A DNA stretch of 64,000 nt. It comes from Arcobacter sp. LC1 (lineage in GTDB: Bacteria > Campylobacterota > Campylobacteria > Campylobacterales > Arcobacteraceae). The translations under genes were made by a program, and so were the position numbers. Of this stretch, positions 1 to 8,021 are shown one piece after another. How positions within the stretch are numbered: position 1 is the first letter of the stretch; each line of letters opens with the position of its first letter. The stretch covers positions 60,151 to 124,150 of the forward strand of contig JAACJU010000004.1 of NCBI GenBank assembly GCA_021378565.1, read 5' to 3'. Under the pieces are notes generated by a model. That model was not told where the DNA came from. It did not search any database and saw only the letters and a list, made by a program, of their open reading frames with translations.

Positions 1-302
1 GCTTTTGCAATTATATTTTTATTTCCTAAATCTTTGAGTGCCATAACTGTTAAAATACTAGCTTCAATATTTTCTCCAATACTTACAATAACTGTATCAA
101 GATTATAAATCCCAGCTTCTTCAAGAGCTGTTTTACTTGTGCTGTTTAAAACAAAAGCATTTTCTACATATTTACTTATAATTTGGACTTTATGCTCATC
201 ATTATCAGCAACTATTAAAGTAAAATCTTTTATTTTTGCCAGACTTTTTACTATGTAATAGCCAAATTTTCCAAGTCCTATAACTGCTAAGGTATTATTC
301 AT
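1..302 (-). CDS. ktrA: KtrA/TrkA-type potassium channel regulatory subunit (N-terminal part)
   Basis: About 100 N-terminal codons are present; the rest lies beyond the window start. This is the cytosolic RCK subunit that binds nucleotide and gates the KtrB-type K+ transporter. The protein begins MNNTLAVIGLGKFGYY, giving the Rossmann glycine motif G9-x-G11-x-x-G14, followed by an acidic residue at the end of the second strand (VADND, about residue 35), as in RCK_N/TrkA_N domains. The ATG at 302-300 overlaps the TGA of the upstream ktrB-like gene (ATGA), so the two are translationally coupled. Family assignment is firm; KtrA versus TrkA naming rests on the single RCK protein paired with one membrane subunit. 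Confidence 0.85.
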   Translation of the reverse strand, partial: MNNTLAVIGLGKFGYYIVKSLAKIKDFTLIVADNDEHKVQIISKYVENAFVLNSTSKTALEEAGIYNLDTVIVSIGENIEASILTVMALKDLGNKNIIAK

Positions 303-1624
303 ATTATTATTCTCCCTTTTGGATATTGAATATATTGTTTTTTAACTTTTCCTACTAAAAATAAACCAAGAGCAAAAACTCCTAGCCTTCCTGTTAACAT
401 TAAAATTATTATTATACTTTTTCCAAGTACATTGAACTCTTGACTAAAGCTCAAAATCCCACCATTTCCTGTAGATACTCCGACTGTTCCAAAGGCTGAG
501 ACTACTTCAAACAGTGTTTGTAAAAGTGGCAAATCTTGAGTTTCTTCTAAAATTAGTGTTGCTAAGAGCACTAAAAAAGAAGCACAAAGAATGATAGCAA
601 GCGCTTTATTTACTACCTTTTGCTCAATTCTTCGTGAAAAAATATTTGGCTCTTGTCCATTGTCTTTGAAAACATGAATAACTGCTACAATTAAAAGTGC
701 AACAGTCGTAACTTTTATACCTCCAGCAGTTGAGCCTTGCCCAGCTCCTATCATCATAAAAATAGTTGAGAAAAACAAAGATGAATCTTTTAAGCCACCT
801 ACATCTATGCTATTAAATCCACTTGTTCTAAAATTAACCGATAGAAATATAGCATTTGTGAGTTTGTGGAAGATGCTTAGATTTCCAAAAGTTTCAGGAT
901 TTGACCATTCAGTTGATAAAAATAAAATTACCCCAAATACAATCAAAATCACAGTACCATAAAGCATAAGTTTAGTATGCAAAGAAAATTTTTGTAACAA
1001 TCTTCTATTTTCATATATTTCAACCAAGACAACATAACCCATACCACCCAAAACAATGAGTAAAGAAATAGTCATTAAGATTATGCTGTCGCCTTGAAAA
1101 TTTTCTAAGCTTGAATCAAAAAGTGAAAAACCTGCATTATTAAAAGCTGAAATTGAGTGAAAAATTCCATACCAAATAGAAGTGCTCAAATCATAATATT
1201 GATAAAATCTAAGACTCAAAATAATTGCACCAAGTCCCTCAATAATAATAACAGCACTTACAATTTTTTTCAAAAAATTTATTACATGCAAATCAGGCAA
1301 ATCCATAGATTCTTTTATCGCTCTTTTTTCACTTATATTTAATTTTGATTTTATGAAAACAAAAAACACACTAACTAAAGACATATATCCAATTCCACCA
1401 ATCTGGATAAGCACTAAAAGTATGATTTTACCAAAAAAAGTAAATCCATGTGCCGTACTTTTTACTATAAGCCCTGTAACACAAGTAGCAGAGGCAGAAG
1501 TAAACAAAGCATCAATTACGCTTAAAGCACCATTATGTGCTATTGGCAAGGAAAGCAAGGCAGCACCTATGGCTATAATTGTTATATAGCCATAGAATAT
1601 TAATTTTATATATTTATGCCCCAT
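299..1624 (-). CDS. ktrB: KtrB/TrkH-family potassium uptake membrane subunit
   Basis: Inner-membrane K+ (Na+-coupled) transporter subunit of 441 residues. Four repeated pore-loop regions with the selectivity-filter glycines are visible: SATCVTGL (about 45-52), SAFNNAGF (about 159), NFRTSGF (about 264) and SAFGTVGVSTG (about 387), each between hydrophobic helices. The length is typical of KtrB and shorter than TrkH of enterobacteria. It lies directly upstream of the RCK subunit with a 4-base overlap, the usual Ktr pairing. The ATG at 1624 was chosen because the N-terminus MGHKYIKLIFYGYITIIA is a good first membrane segment. Confidence 0.9.
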   Translation of the reverse strand: MGHKYIKLIFYGYITIIAIGAALLSLPIAHNGALSVIDALFTSASATCVTGLIVKSTAHGFTFFGKIILLVLIQIGGIGYMSLVSVFFVFIKSKLNISEKRAIKESMDLPDLHVINFLKKIVSAVIIIEGLGAIILSLRFYQYYDLSTSIWYGIFHSISAFNNAGFSLFDSSLENFQGDSIILMTISLLIVLGGMGYVVLVEIYENRRLLQKFSLHTKLMLYGTVILIVFGVILFLSTEWSNPETFGNLSIFHKLTNAIFLSVNFRTSGFNSIDVGGLKDSSLFFSTIFMMIGAGQGSTAGGIKVTTVALLIVAVIHVFKDNGQEPNIFSRRIEQKVVNKALAIILCASFLVLLATLILEETQDLPLLQTLFEVVSAFGTVGVSTGNGGILSFSQEFNVLGKSIIIILMLTGRLGVFALGLFLVGKVKKQYIQYPKGRIII

Positions 1625-1748
1625 AAAGTCCCACTTTTAAATATTTTAAGTGATTGTATAATACTTTTAGTCAAAAGATAATAAAACAAAGAAAGTATTT
1701 TTTAAATTGACTAAATATTTTGCTTATTGAATTTAATTTTAAATTTAG

Positions 1749-1754
1749 TATAAT
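1749..1754 (+). promoter_or_regulatory. Candidate -10 box upstream of the phosphoribosyltransferase gene
   Basis: A perfect TATAAT sits 26 bases before the TTG start at 1781, in an AT-rich divergent spacer. AAGGA at about 1771 is the ribosome binding site and supports the TTG start. Confidence 0.5.
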
Positions 1755-1780
1755 GTAAAAAATATAAATAAGGATAATAT

Positions 1781-2233
1781 TTGCAAAAGTATTACTATGA
1801 TTATAAAGAGTTTTTAGAAGACACTAAGATTTTGATAGAAAAAACTAAAATTTTTAAACCTGAGTGTATCTTGGCTATCGCAAGAGGTGGATTAATGCTT
1901 GGACAATACTTTGCTTATGTCTATGATACTAGAAATTTATTTGCCTTAAATTCCATACATTATAATAAGGATAAAAAACTTGATACATTTAAGATTTTTA
2001 ATATTCCTGATTTGAGCGATTATAAAAAAGTATTGATTCTTGATGATATTGTTGATAGTGGTGAAAGCATGAGTGAGATTTTAAAGCTTTTAAAACAAAA
2101 ATATCCAAAATGTGAGTTTAAGGTAGCTGCACTTTTTTACAAAAAAACTTCTATTTTAAAGCCTGATTTTTATGTAAAAGAAGCAAAAATGTGGATTGAT
2201 TTTTGCTGGGAAATTGATATTTTAAAAAAATAA
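1781..2233 (+). CDS. Purine-type phosphoribosyltransferase
   Basis: A 150-residue type I phosphoribosyltransferase, probably acting on a purine base (xanthine/guanine/hypoxanthine salvage); the substrate cannot be fixed by eye. The PRPP-binding motif LILDDIVDSGES lies at about residues 85-96, and the pyrophosphate loop ILAIARGGLMLGQ at about 30-42. Translation starts at a TTG preceded by AAGGA at good spacing. The gene stands alone upstream of the competence cluster, separated from it by about 70 bases containing a promoter-like palindrome. Confidence is high for the fold and moderate for salvage function. Confidence 0.85.
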   Translation: MQKYYYDYKEFLEDTKILIEKTKIFKPECILAIARGGLMLGQYFAYVYDTRNLFALNSIHYNKDKKLDTFKIFNIPDLSDYKKVLILDDIVDSGESMSEILKLLKQKYPKCEFKVAALFYKKTSILKPDFYVKEAKMWIDFCWEIDILKK

Positions 2234-2257
2234 TATATTAATTTTAAGCTAAAATAT

Positions 2258-2294
2258 CAAATTAATGTTATAATTTTATTAAAACATTAATTTG
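2258..2294. promoter_or_regulatory. 12-bp inverted repeat enclosing the -10 box of the cts operon
   Basis: CAAATTAATGTT at 2258-2269 is repeated as its exact reverse complement AACATTAATTTG at 2283-2294, with a 13-base spacer. A TATAAT overlaps the left arm end (2269-2274), and the first cts ATG follows at 2303. It could be an operator for a dimeric repressor, or the hairpin end of the upstream transcript. There is no T-tract directly after the right arm, which speaks a little against a terminator. Confidence 0.5.
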
Positions 2295-2302
2295 GAAATA
2301 AA

Positions 2303-3184
2303 ATGCTAAACAAAGAATCTGTGCTTGAATTTGATATTAAAGTAAGTGAAGAAATTAATAAACACAATATTAAGCAATTTTTTTCTACTTTTCTAAAAAC
2401 TAACAATATAAAACCAAGTCCACTTATTAAAGTTATTTATTTTTATGCACAAAATATTCAAAATTATCATATTTTTGTATTTTTAAATCCAAAGAAAAAG
2501 TTTTTTCTTCCTGCTTTATTTTTAAGTTATTTAGAAGATTTTACTAAGCAAAGAAATAAATCAAATCTAAGACTTTATATTTGTGAAGATTTTTTTGCAA
2601 TTTTTGAAAATAAAAATTTAATTTTTGTAAAAAATAAAAAGGAGCAAAGTTCAAAAGCTGATATTTTATCCTATGTTCAAAAATATTTAAAACTTAATTT
2701 AGATAAAACATTTGAAATAAATAATAAACTTCTTCTAAAGGCAAAAGAGGATTTTTTACTACAAGTTAAGAAAAAGTATAAATTTGAAGTTTTGGGGCTT
2801 AAAGTGTTGAGTTTTGAAAATTTTAAAAGAATAAAAGTTCTTAGCTTATTTGTTGTACTTTTATTTTCTTTTAATATCGGATTTTTTTCTTATAAATTTT
2901 TATTTATTCATAAAGAAAAAATAAATAAAACAAAAATAAGTCTTAATATTCCAAGTAAAAATCAAGTTAAAATTTTTCAAAACCTTAAAGAGTTTTTTCT
3001 AAGCCAAGGTATAGAATTAAGACAAGTAAAACTTGGAAAAAGAATAGATTTAATTTTAAGAAGCAAGGATAAAGATAAGATTTTAAAGGCACTTAATTCT
3101 TTTAAAAAATACAAACTAATTTTAAAAGAGATAAACTATTTACAAGATAAGAAAAATTATGAAGCTTTTGTATTTTCTAAATAA
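2303..3184 (+). CDS. Putative competence (Cts) inner-membrane assembly protein, GspL-like layout
   Basis: A 293-residue protein that I do not recognise by sequence. It has a cytoplasmic N-terminal part of about 178 residues, one membrane segment (about 179-202, rich in L, V and F) and a periplasmic C-terminal part of about 90 residues with an alpha/beta pattern. This is the layout of GspL or fused PilM/PilN scaffold proteins of type II secretion and type IV pilus machines. No Walker A motif is present, so it is not a CtsP-type nucleotide-binding protein. It is the first of four overlapping genes ending in ctsE and ctsF (26-base overlap with the next). Role in DNA uptake is inferred from this linkage only. 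Confidence 0.55.
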   Translation: MLNKESVLEFDIKVSEEINKHNIKQFFSTFLKTNNIKPSPLIKVIYFYAQNIQNYHIFVFLNPKKKFFLPALFLSYLEDFTKQRNKSNLRLYICEDFFAIFENKNLIFVKNKKEQSSKADILSYVQKYLKLNLDKTFEINNKLLLKAKEDFLLQVKKKYKFEVLGLKVLSFENFKRIKVLSLFVVLLFSFNIGFFSYKFLFIHKEKINKTKISLNIPSKNQVKIFQNLKEFFLSQGIELRQVKLGKRIDLILRSKDKDKILKALNSFKKYKLILKEINYLQDKKNYEAFVFSK

Positions 3185-3788
3185 AAAATTAAGAGATTTA
3201 TCTTTATTTCAAATCTTTGAAGTTCATTTTATTGTTCTTATTATTTTTTCTCTACCTAGCTATTATTATCTAAAAAATCAAAGCAAAGTACAAGAAAAAA
3301 ATTTTATTGGAAGAAAATCTAAAATAAGACTAAAAGTAAAACATTTTAACGCCGAAAGATTTCTAGGAAAATTTGAAAGTCTAGCTAGTAAAAATTCTAT
3401 TTTGATTTTAGATTCTAAACTTTTTGACTTTTCTTTGGATGTAAATTTAAGAACTAAAAATTATTCTTTTTTATCATTCCTAAGAAAAAGTCAAAAAATT
3501 AATAAGCATATTTTATTAAGTAAAATAAATTTTACAAGACAAAATAATTTTTATATGCTAAGACTTCATTATAAATATAGCATGCATAAAATTTTTTATA
3601 AACGAAGAAAACAAACTTTAAAGCTTTTCGCAATACTTGCAAATTATGTCAAAATAAATCAAATATGGTACAAAATAGGTTCTAAAATTCAAGGCTATAA
3701 AATAAGCAAAAAAAATAACAATGAAGTAGTATTAAGTAAAAAAGGAAAAAATATTTTACTAAGGATATTTAATGAATTCGCAAATTAA
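3159..3788 (+). CDS. Putative competence protein in the CtsX position, single-pass membrane protein
   Basis: A 209-residue basic protein with a short cytoplasmic N-terminus, one membrane helix (about residues 20-38) and a long periplasmic domain, the layout of GspM/PilN/PilO scaffold proteins. In Campylobacter jejuni, ctsX lies immediately before ctsE (from memory), so position suggests CtsX, but I cannot confirm homology by eye. The start at 3159 lies inside the preceding gene (26-base overlap), and its end overlaps ctsE by 17 bases, so the four genes form one operon. It probably links the ATPase to the inner-membrane platform, by inference. Confidence 0.5.
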   Translation: MKLLYFLNKKLRDLSLFQIFEVHFIVLIIFSLPSYYYLKNQSKVQEKNFIGRKSKIRLKVKHFNAERFLGKFESLASKNSILILDSKLFDFSLDVNLRTKNYSFLSFLRKSQKINKHILLSKINFTRQNNFYMLRLHYKYSMHKIFYKRRKQTLKLFAILANYVKINQIWYKIGSKIQGYKISKKNNNEVVLSKKGKNILLRIFNEFAN

Positions 3789-5154
3789 CGATTTAATTTT
3801 TGATTTTAAGCTCTTAACAAAGCATAAAAAAGAAATAGAAAAATATTTATTTATTCCGCTTAGAAAAACAGAACTTTGTTTAGAAATAATTTGTGCAAAA
3901 GATTGCGATTTATTAAGTCTTGATAAAATTTCTACTAAGCCACTCAAAAAACTTTTTGTACCAAAAGAAGATATATTATTTTTTCTAAATGATTTTAAAG
4001 AAAAACTAAAAATCTATAAACTTTGCTTCAAACGTTTAGAAGGCTTTGAAATTTCTCAAACTTTACTCGATGAATTTTTGTTTTCTTTATTTTCCTTTGC
4101 CTTGACTAAAGAAGCTAGCGATATACATATAGAGGCAAAAGAAAAAAGCTTAATAATTAGGCTTAGAATTGATGGGATTTTACAGCAGTTTTTCACCTTG
4201 CCTAAGAAATTTTTTTCCATACTTTCCTCGGTTATCAAATTAAAATGTAAGCTTGATATTACTCAAGAACGCTTACCTCAAAATGGTCGTTTGAGTTTAG
4301 AATTTGGAGCTAGAAAAATAGATTTTCGTATTTCGATTATGCCTATAATTGACGGAGAATCTATTGTGATTAGAATACTTGATAATAGTTTGGATAGTTT
4401 TTATTTAGATAATTTAAATATTTTGCCCAAAGAATTAGCACTCATTAAAAAAAATATTAAAAGAAATTCAGGATTAATCATAGTAACAGGACCAACAGGA
4501 AGTGGGAAAACTACTACACTTTATTCTATCATGAAGGAGCTCGCAAGCGTCTCAAAAAAAATTATTTCTATTGAAGATCCTATCGAATATAAAATAAAAA
4601 ATGTCCAACAAATTGCCGTTAATTTAGAGCTTAACTTGTCTTTTCACGAGATATTAAGAAACCTTTTAAGGCAAGATCCTGATATTTTGATGATTGGTGA
4701 GATTAGAGATGAAAAATCCCTGCAAATTGCTATCCAAGCAGCCCTAACTGGGCATTTGGTTATAGCTACCTTGCATACAAATGATGCAAGCTCAACAATT
4801 TCAAGGCTTTATGATTTAAAAGCAAAACCTTTTTTAATATCTTGTGTTTTACGAGTCATAGTAGCGCAAAGACTTGTGTTAAAACTTTGCCCAAATTGCA
4901 AAAAAAAGATAAATGGTTTTTATAAAGCGGGGGCTTGTTTGGAGTGCAATATGAGTGGCTTCAAAGGCAGAGTGATTTTGGCTGAAGTGTTAGAGATTGA
5001 TGAGCATTTAGAACGCTTAATTGCAAGAGAAGATGTATCCATAAAAGACTATATAAAAAGTACAGATTTTAGGCCTTTTGATGAACTAAAAGATGAGTTA
5101 TTAAAAAAAGGACTTTGTAGTCTTGAAGAGATTTATAAGGCAATCAACATATGA
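3772..5154 (+). CDS. ctsE: Type II secretion/competence ATPase CtsE (GspE family)
   Basis: A 460-residue hexameric motor ATPase of the GspE/PilB family. It should power the pseudopilus-like DNA uptake machine from the cytoplasmic face. Walker A GPTGSGKTTT is at about residues 240-249. The Asp box IEDPIEY, Walker B DPDILMIGEIRD and the His box LTGHLVIATLHTNDA follow in the usual order. A four-cysteine zinc site (CPNC followed by CLEC, about 374-398) is the C-terminal metal loop of GspE proteins. It overlaps the genes on both sides (17 and 4 bases). Campylobacter CtsE is needed for natural transformation; the function here is inferred from that. Confidence 0.9.
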   Translation: MNSQINDLIFDFKLLTKHKKEIEKYLFIPLRKTELCLEIICAKDCDLLSLDKISTKPLKKLFVPKEDILFFLNDFKEKLKIYKLCFKRLEGFEISQTLLDEFLFSLFSFALTKEASDIHIEAKEKSLIIRLRIDGILQQFFTLPKKFFSILSSVIKLKCKLDITQERLPQNGRLSLEFGARKIDFRISIMPIIDGESIVIRILDNSLDSFYLDNLNILPKELALIKKNIKRNSGLIIVTGPTGSGKTTTLYSIMKELASVSKKIISIEDPIEYKIKNVQQIAVNLELNLSFHEILRNLLRQDPDILMIGEIRDEKSLQIAIQAALTGHLVIATLHTNDASSTISRLYDLKAKPFLISCVLRVIVAQRLVLKLCPNCKKKINGFYKAGACLECNMSGFKGRVILAEVLEIDEHLERLIAREDVSIKDYIKSTDFRPFDELKDELLKKGLCSLEEIYKAINI

Positions 5155-6353
5155 AAAAATATAAGATTTTTTATCAAGAAAATAATAAATTATTAGTTAA
5201 AAAAATCTATGAAGACGAACTAAAAAATTATGATATTATAAAAAAGAAAAAGATAAGCAAGGATTTTTCTATATTTTTTAAAAAACTATATTCTAACATT
5301 GAAGATATTTCTTTTAATAAAAAAGCTAGAACCTTGCTTCTAATCAAAGAAATATCTTCTATGCTAGAATCTAATCTAAGTTTTGAAGAAAGTATTGAGA
5401 TTTTATTAAAACATTCAAAAAACAAAGCAGATACCAAAATACTAGGCACTATTTATAAGAGTTTAGAAAGTGGAGAAAAGATTTCAAAAAGCCTAATGAC
5501 TTTTAAAAAAAACTTAGATAAAAACACAATTTTATTTTTTAAACTAGCAGAAGAAAGCTCAGATTTTAAAGGCGTTCTAAAGCTTTTTGCTAAGCATCTA
5601 GAAAATATATCTTTTTTAAAACAAAAAATTAGAAAGGCTCTTGCCTATCCTTTATTTTTACTCCTTAGTCTTTTTTTATGTTTCTTCGGAGTTTTCTCTT
5701 TTGTTTTACCTAGCTTTGAAAATCTTTTTTCAAATTTAGGAGCTAAACTTCCACTTGCCACGAAAATGCTTTTGAGTTTTAAAGAGCATTTCTTTTCACT
5801 TTTTTTAAGCTTTATTTTTATTCTTATAGTTTTGCTTATAGTTTATAAATATATCAAAAGATTTAAAAAAGTTTCTTATAATATAGATAAAATTTTATGT
5901 ACAAAAATACCATATTTTAGTAAAATATTGCGTTTTTATTATCTGTATTTATTCTTTTTGAAGATTGATATATTTTTAAAAAATAAATATACATTTCAAG
6001 ATGGACTCAAAAAAAGTTTAGAAGTTGTGGATAACAAATTTTTATATAAAAAATTATCCACGCTAAGAAGAGAAATAAAAAATGGCACAAGTGTTTATTT
6101 AGCATTTTGCCAGGCTGATATTTTTGACGAAGTAAGTCTTAGACATATTTTACTAGCACAAAGTACAAGCGCTTTTAAAAAGCCTATTAAAAATATTCAA
6201 CAAAACCACAAAAGAATCCTCCTTGCTAAAGTCGATACTTTTATTTCTTTTATTGAACCTAGTTTTTTTATAGTAATTTCTTTGCTTATACTATGGCTTA
6301 TTATAGGATTATTTTTACCTCTTTGGGACTTCGGCTCTTTAATATCTACTTAA
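5151..6353 (+). CDS. ctsF: Type II secretion/competence platform protein CtsF (GspF family)
   Basis: A 400-residue inner-membrane platform protein. The N-terminal part holds the first GspF domain (LLLIKEISSMLESNLSFEES, about residues 62-81). Two hydrophobic helices follow (about 165-190 and 213-233), then a second GspF domain and a C-terminal membrane segment (about 367-392). It is the partner of the CtsE ATPase and starts within an ATGA overlap with it. A terminator-like hairpin follows at once, so it is the last gene of the operon. The family assignment rests on the repeated domain layout and the ATPase neighbour. Confidence 0.85.
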   Translation: MKKYKIFYQENNKLLVKKIYEDELKNYDIIKKKKISKDFSIFFKKLYSNIEDISFNKKARTLLLIKEISSMLESNLSFEESIEILLKHSKNKADTKILGTIYKSLESGEKISKSLMTFKKNLDKNTILFFKLAEESSDFKGVLKLFAKHLENISFLKQKIRKALAYPLFLLLSLFLCFFGVFSFVLPSFENLFSNLGAKLPLATKMLLSFKEHFFSLFLSFIFILIVLLIVYKYIKRFKKVSYNIDKILCTKIPYFSKILRFYYLYLFFLKIDIFLKNKYTFQDGLKKSLEVVDNKFLYKKLSTLRREIKNGTSVYLAFCQADIFDEVSLRHILLAQSTSAFKKPIKNIQQNHKRILLAKVDTFISFIEPSFFIVISLLILWLIIGLFLPLWDFGSLIST

Positions 6354-6366
6354 TAAGATATTTTTA
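6341..6366 (+). terminator. Terminator of the cts operon
   Basis: AATATCT (6341-6347) pairs with AGATATT (6356-6362) across an 8-base loop and runs into five T residues. It sits between the convergent ctsF and the DMT permease gene. Confidence 0.5.
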
Positions 6367-7242
6367 TTTTGAGGCAAAAAAGATACCAAGTATAATTAAA
6401 AATAAAGGTAAAACTAACTTATGCGCAATTTGTTCGCCTAAAAGTGCATACCCCCAAAAGAGCCCAAAAATAGGAACTAAATAATTAACACTTAGCATAA
6501 AAACAGCACCAACATTATTTATAAGCTTGTATAAAATCACAAAAGCAATAGCCGTAGGAACTAATCCAAGCAAAACAATACTAAAAATTCCTTCATAGCT
6601 TAAAATAAAATCGCTTGTTTTATAAGCTCCAAATGGCAAATAAAAACTTAAAATTATAAGCGAAGTTAAAAGCGTAGCTGCACTAGTCACCAGAGGCTCT
6701 TCTTCGCTAATTTCTTTTGCTTTTACTCTTGAGTAGGCGAAAAATAAAGCGGCTAAGAGACAAGCTAGTTGAGCAAATAAGCCAAAAGACAAGCTTGTTA
6801 AATCTTTGTGTAATAAAATAATAAGTCCAACAAAAGATATGCAAAGTCCTAGTATTTTTTTGATATTTATTTTTTCATCATGAGATAAAAAATGTGCAAG
6901 AAATAAAGCAAATATTGGGATACTAGACATATATAAAGCAGCTAAAGCACTTGAAATAGTTTGCTCAGCCCAAGTTATTAGATAAAATGGCGCAATATTT
7001 CCAAGAATTCCCAAGATAAATACATTTATCCAAAAACTTTTTTTTCTTGGAAAGCTAAGTTTTTTTATTTTTACCAAAACTAGTAAAAATATAAATGCAA
7101 TTAAAAGCCTAAAATAAACAACAAAAAACAAGGGCATGTAATTAAGAGCGATTTTAATTAAAAAAAAGCTAGAACTTAAAAATCCTGCAAGTATGACTAA
7201 AAGTACATAATCAAAAGGTTTGGCTTTTCTTATAGTTTTCAA
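6364..7242 (-). CDS. EamA/DMT-family permease
   Basis: A 292-residue inner-membrane protein with about ten hydrophobic helices arranged as two EamA repeats of five, the pattern of drug/metabolite transporters (RhaT/YdcZ-like group). Typical signatures are SSFFLIKIALNYMPLF in the first helices and the ITWAEQTISSALAALYMSS stretch (helix 4 region). The substrate cannot be told from sequence; homologues export amino acids or metabolites. It is a single gene, convergent with ctsF and divergent from folE. Confidence 0.8.
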   Translation of the reverse strand: MKTIRKAKPFDYVLLVILAGFLSSSFFLIKIALNYMPLFFVVYFRLLIAFIFLLVLVKIKKLSFPRKKSFWINVFILGILGNIAPFYLITWAEQTISSALAALYMSSIPIFALFLAHFLSHDEKINIKKILGLCISFVGLIILLHKDLTSLSFGLFAQLACLLAALFFAYSRVKAKEISEEEPLVTSAATLLTSLIILSFYLPFGAYKTSDFILSYEGIFSIVLLGLVPTAIAFVILYKLINNVGAVFMLSVNYLVPIFGLFWGYALLGEQIAHKLVLPLFLIILGIFFASK

Positions 7243-7409
7243 TCTTGTCCTATTTTTTAAGTAATTATAGTAATTTCTAGCTAAAATAAAGCAATATTTT
7301 ACTTGGAATATTTATTTTATTAAAAAGTAAATTTTTTTAGGGTAAAATTACGCAAGTTAAGAGAAAGTAAAAATAATTAAAAAAAATAAATCAATATGAA
7401 AGTTAAAAA

Positions 7410-7976
7410 ATGAGCGATAAATTTGAGCAATCCATAGAAAATATTTTAAGCCATATTGGTGAAGATAAAAACAGAGAAGGACTAGTAAAAACTCCAAGTA
7501 GAGTAAAAAAAGCCTATGAGTTTTTATGTAGTGGGTATAAGCAAAATCCAAAAGATATAATAGAACAAGCACTTTTTACAAGTACAAATGATGAAATGGT
7601 GGTTTTAAAAGACATAGAATTTTATTCTTTATGTGAGCATCATATGCTTCCAATCATAGGAAAAGCACATATTGCATATATTCCAAATGGTAAAGTGGTT
7701 GGACTTTCAAAAATCCCAAGAGTAGTTGATGTTTTTGCAAGACGCTTACAAATTCAAGAGCAAATGACAGAACAAATCGCAGATGCACTAAATACTTATC
7801 TGAAACCCAAAGGTGTAGCTGTGGTTCTTGATGCACGGCATATGTGCATGGAAATGCGAGGAGTTCAAAAAATTAGCTCTACAACTGTAACTTCAGCACT
7901 TAGAGGCATTTTTAAAAAAGAGAAAAAAACTAAAGATGAATTTTTAAGTATAATTTCAAATTCTTTTAGAAAATAG
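7410..7976 (+). CDS. folE: GTP cyclohydrolase I
   Basis: A 188-residue enzyme converting GTP to 7,8-dihydroneopterin triphosphate, the first step of folate (and queuosine-type deazapurine) synthesis. The zinc and active-site motif [16 protein letters not shown] is at about residues 72-87, followed by GLSKIPR. The second zinc cysteine and catalytic histidine are in [10 protein letters not shown] (about 144-153). Length and motif order are those of bacterial FolE1. It stands alone with its own promoter region. folK, another folate gene, is about 10 kb downstream in this window. Confidence 0.95.
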   Translation: MSDKFEQSIENILSHIGEDKNREGLVKTPSRVKKAYEFLCSGYKQNPKDIIEQALFTSTNDEMVVLKDIEFYSLCEHHMLPIIGKAHIAYIPNGKVVGLSKIPRVVDVFARRLQIQEQMTEQIADALNTYLKPKGVAVVLDARHMCMEMRGVQKISSTTVTSALRGIFKKEKKTKDEFLSIISNSFRK

Positions 7977-8021
7977 CTAATTAAGAGAAAAAAAGAACAA
8001 GCTAAGCAAAATAGCCTTAGT

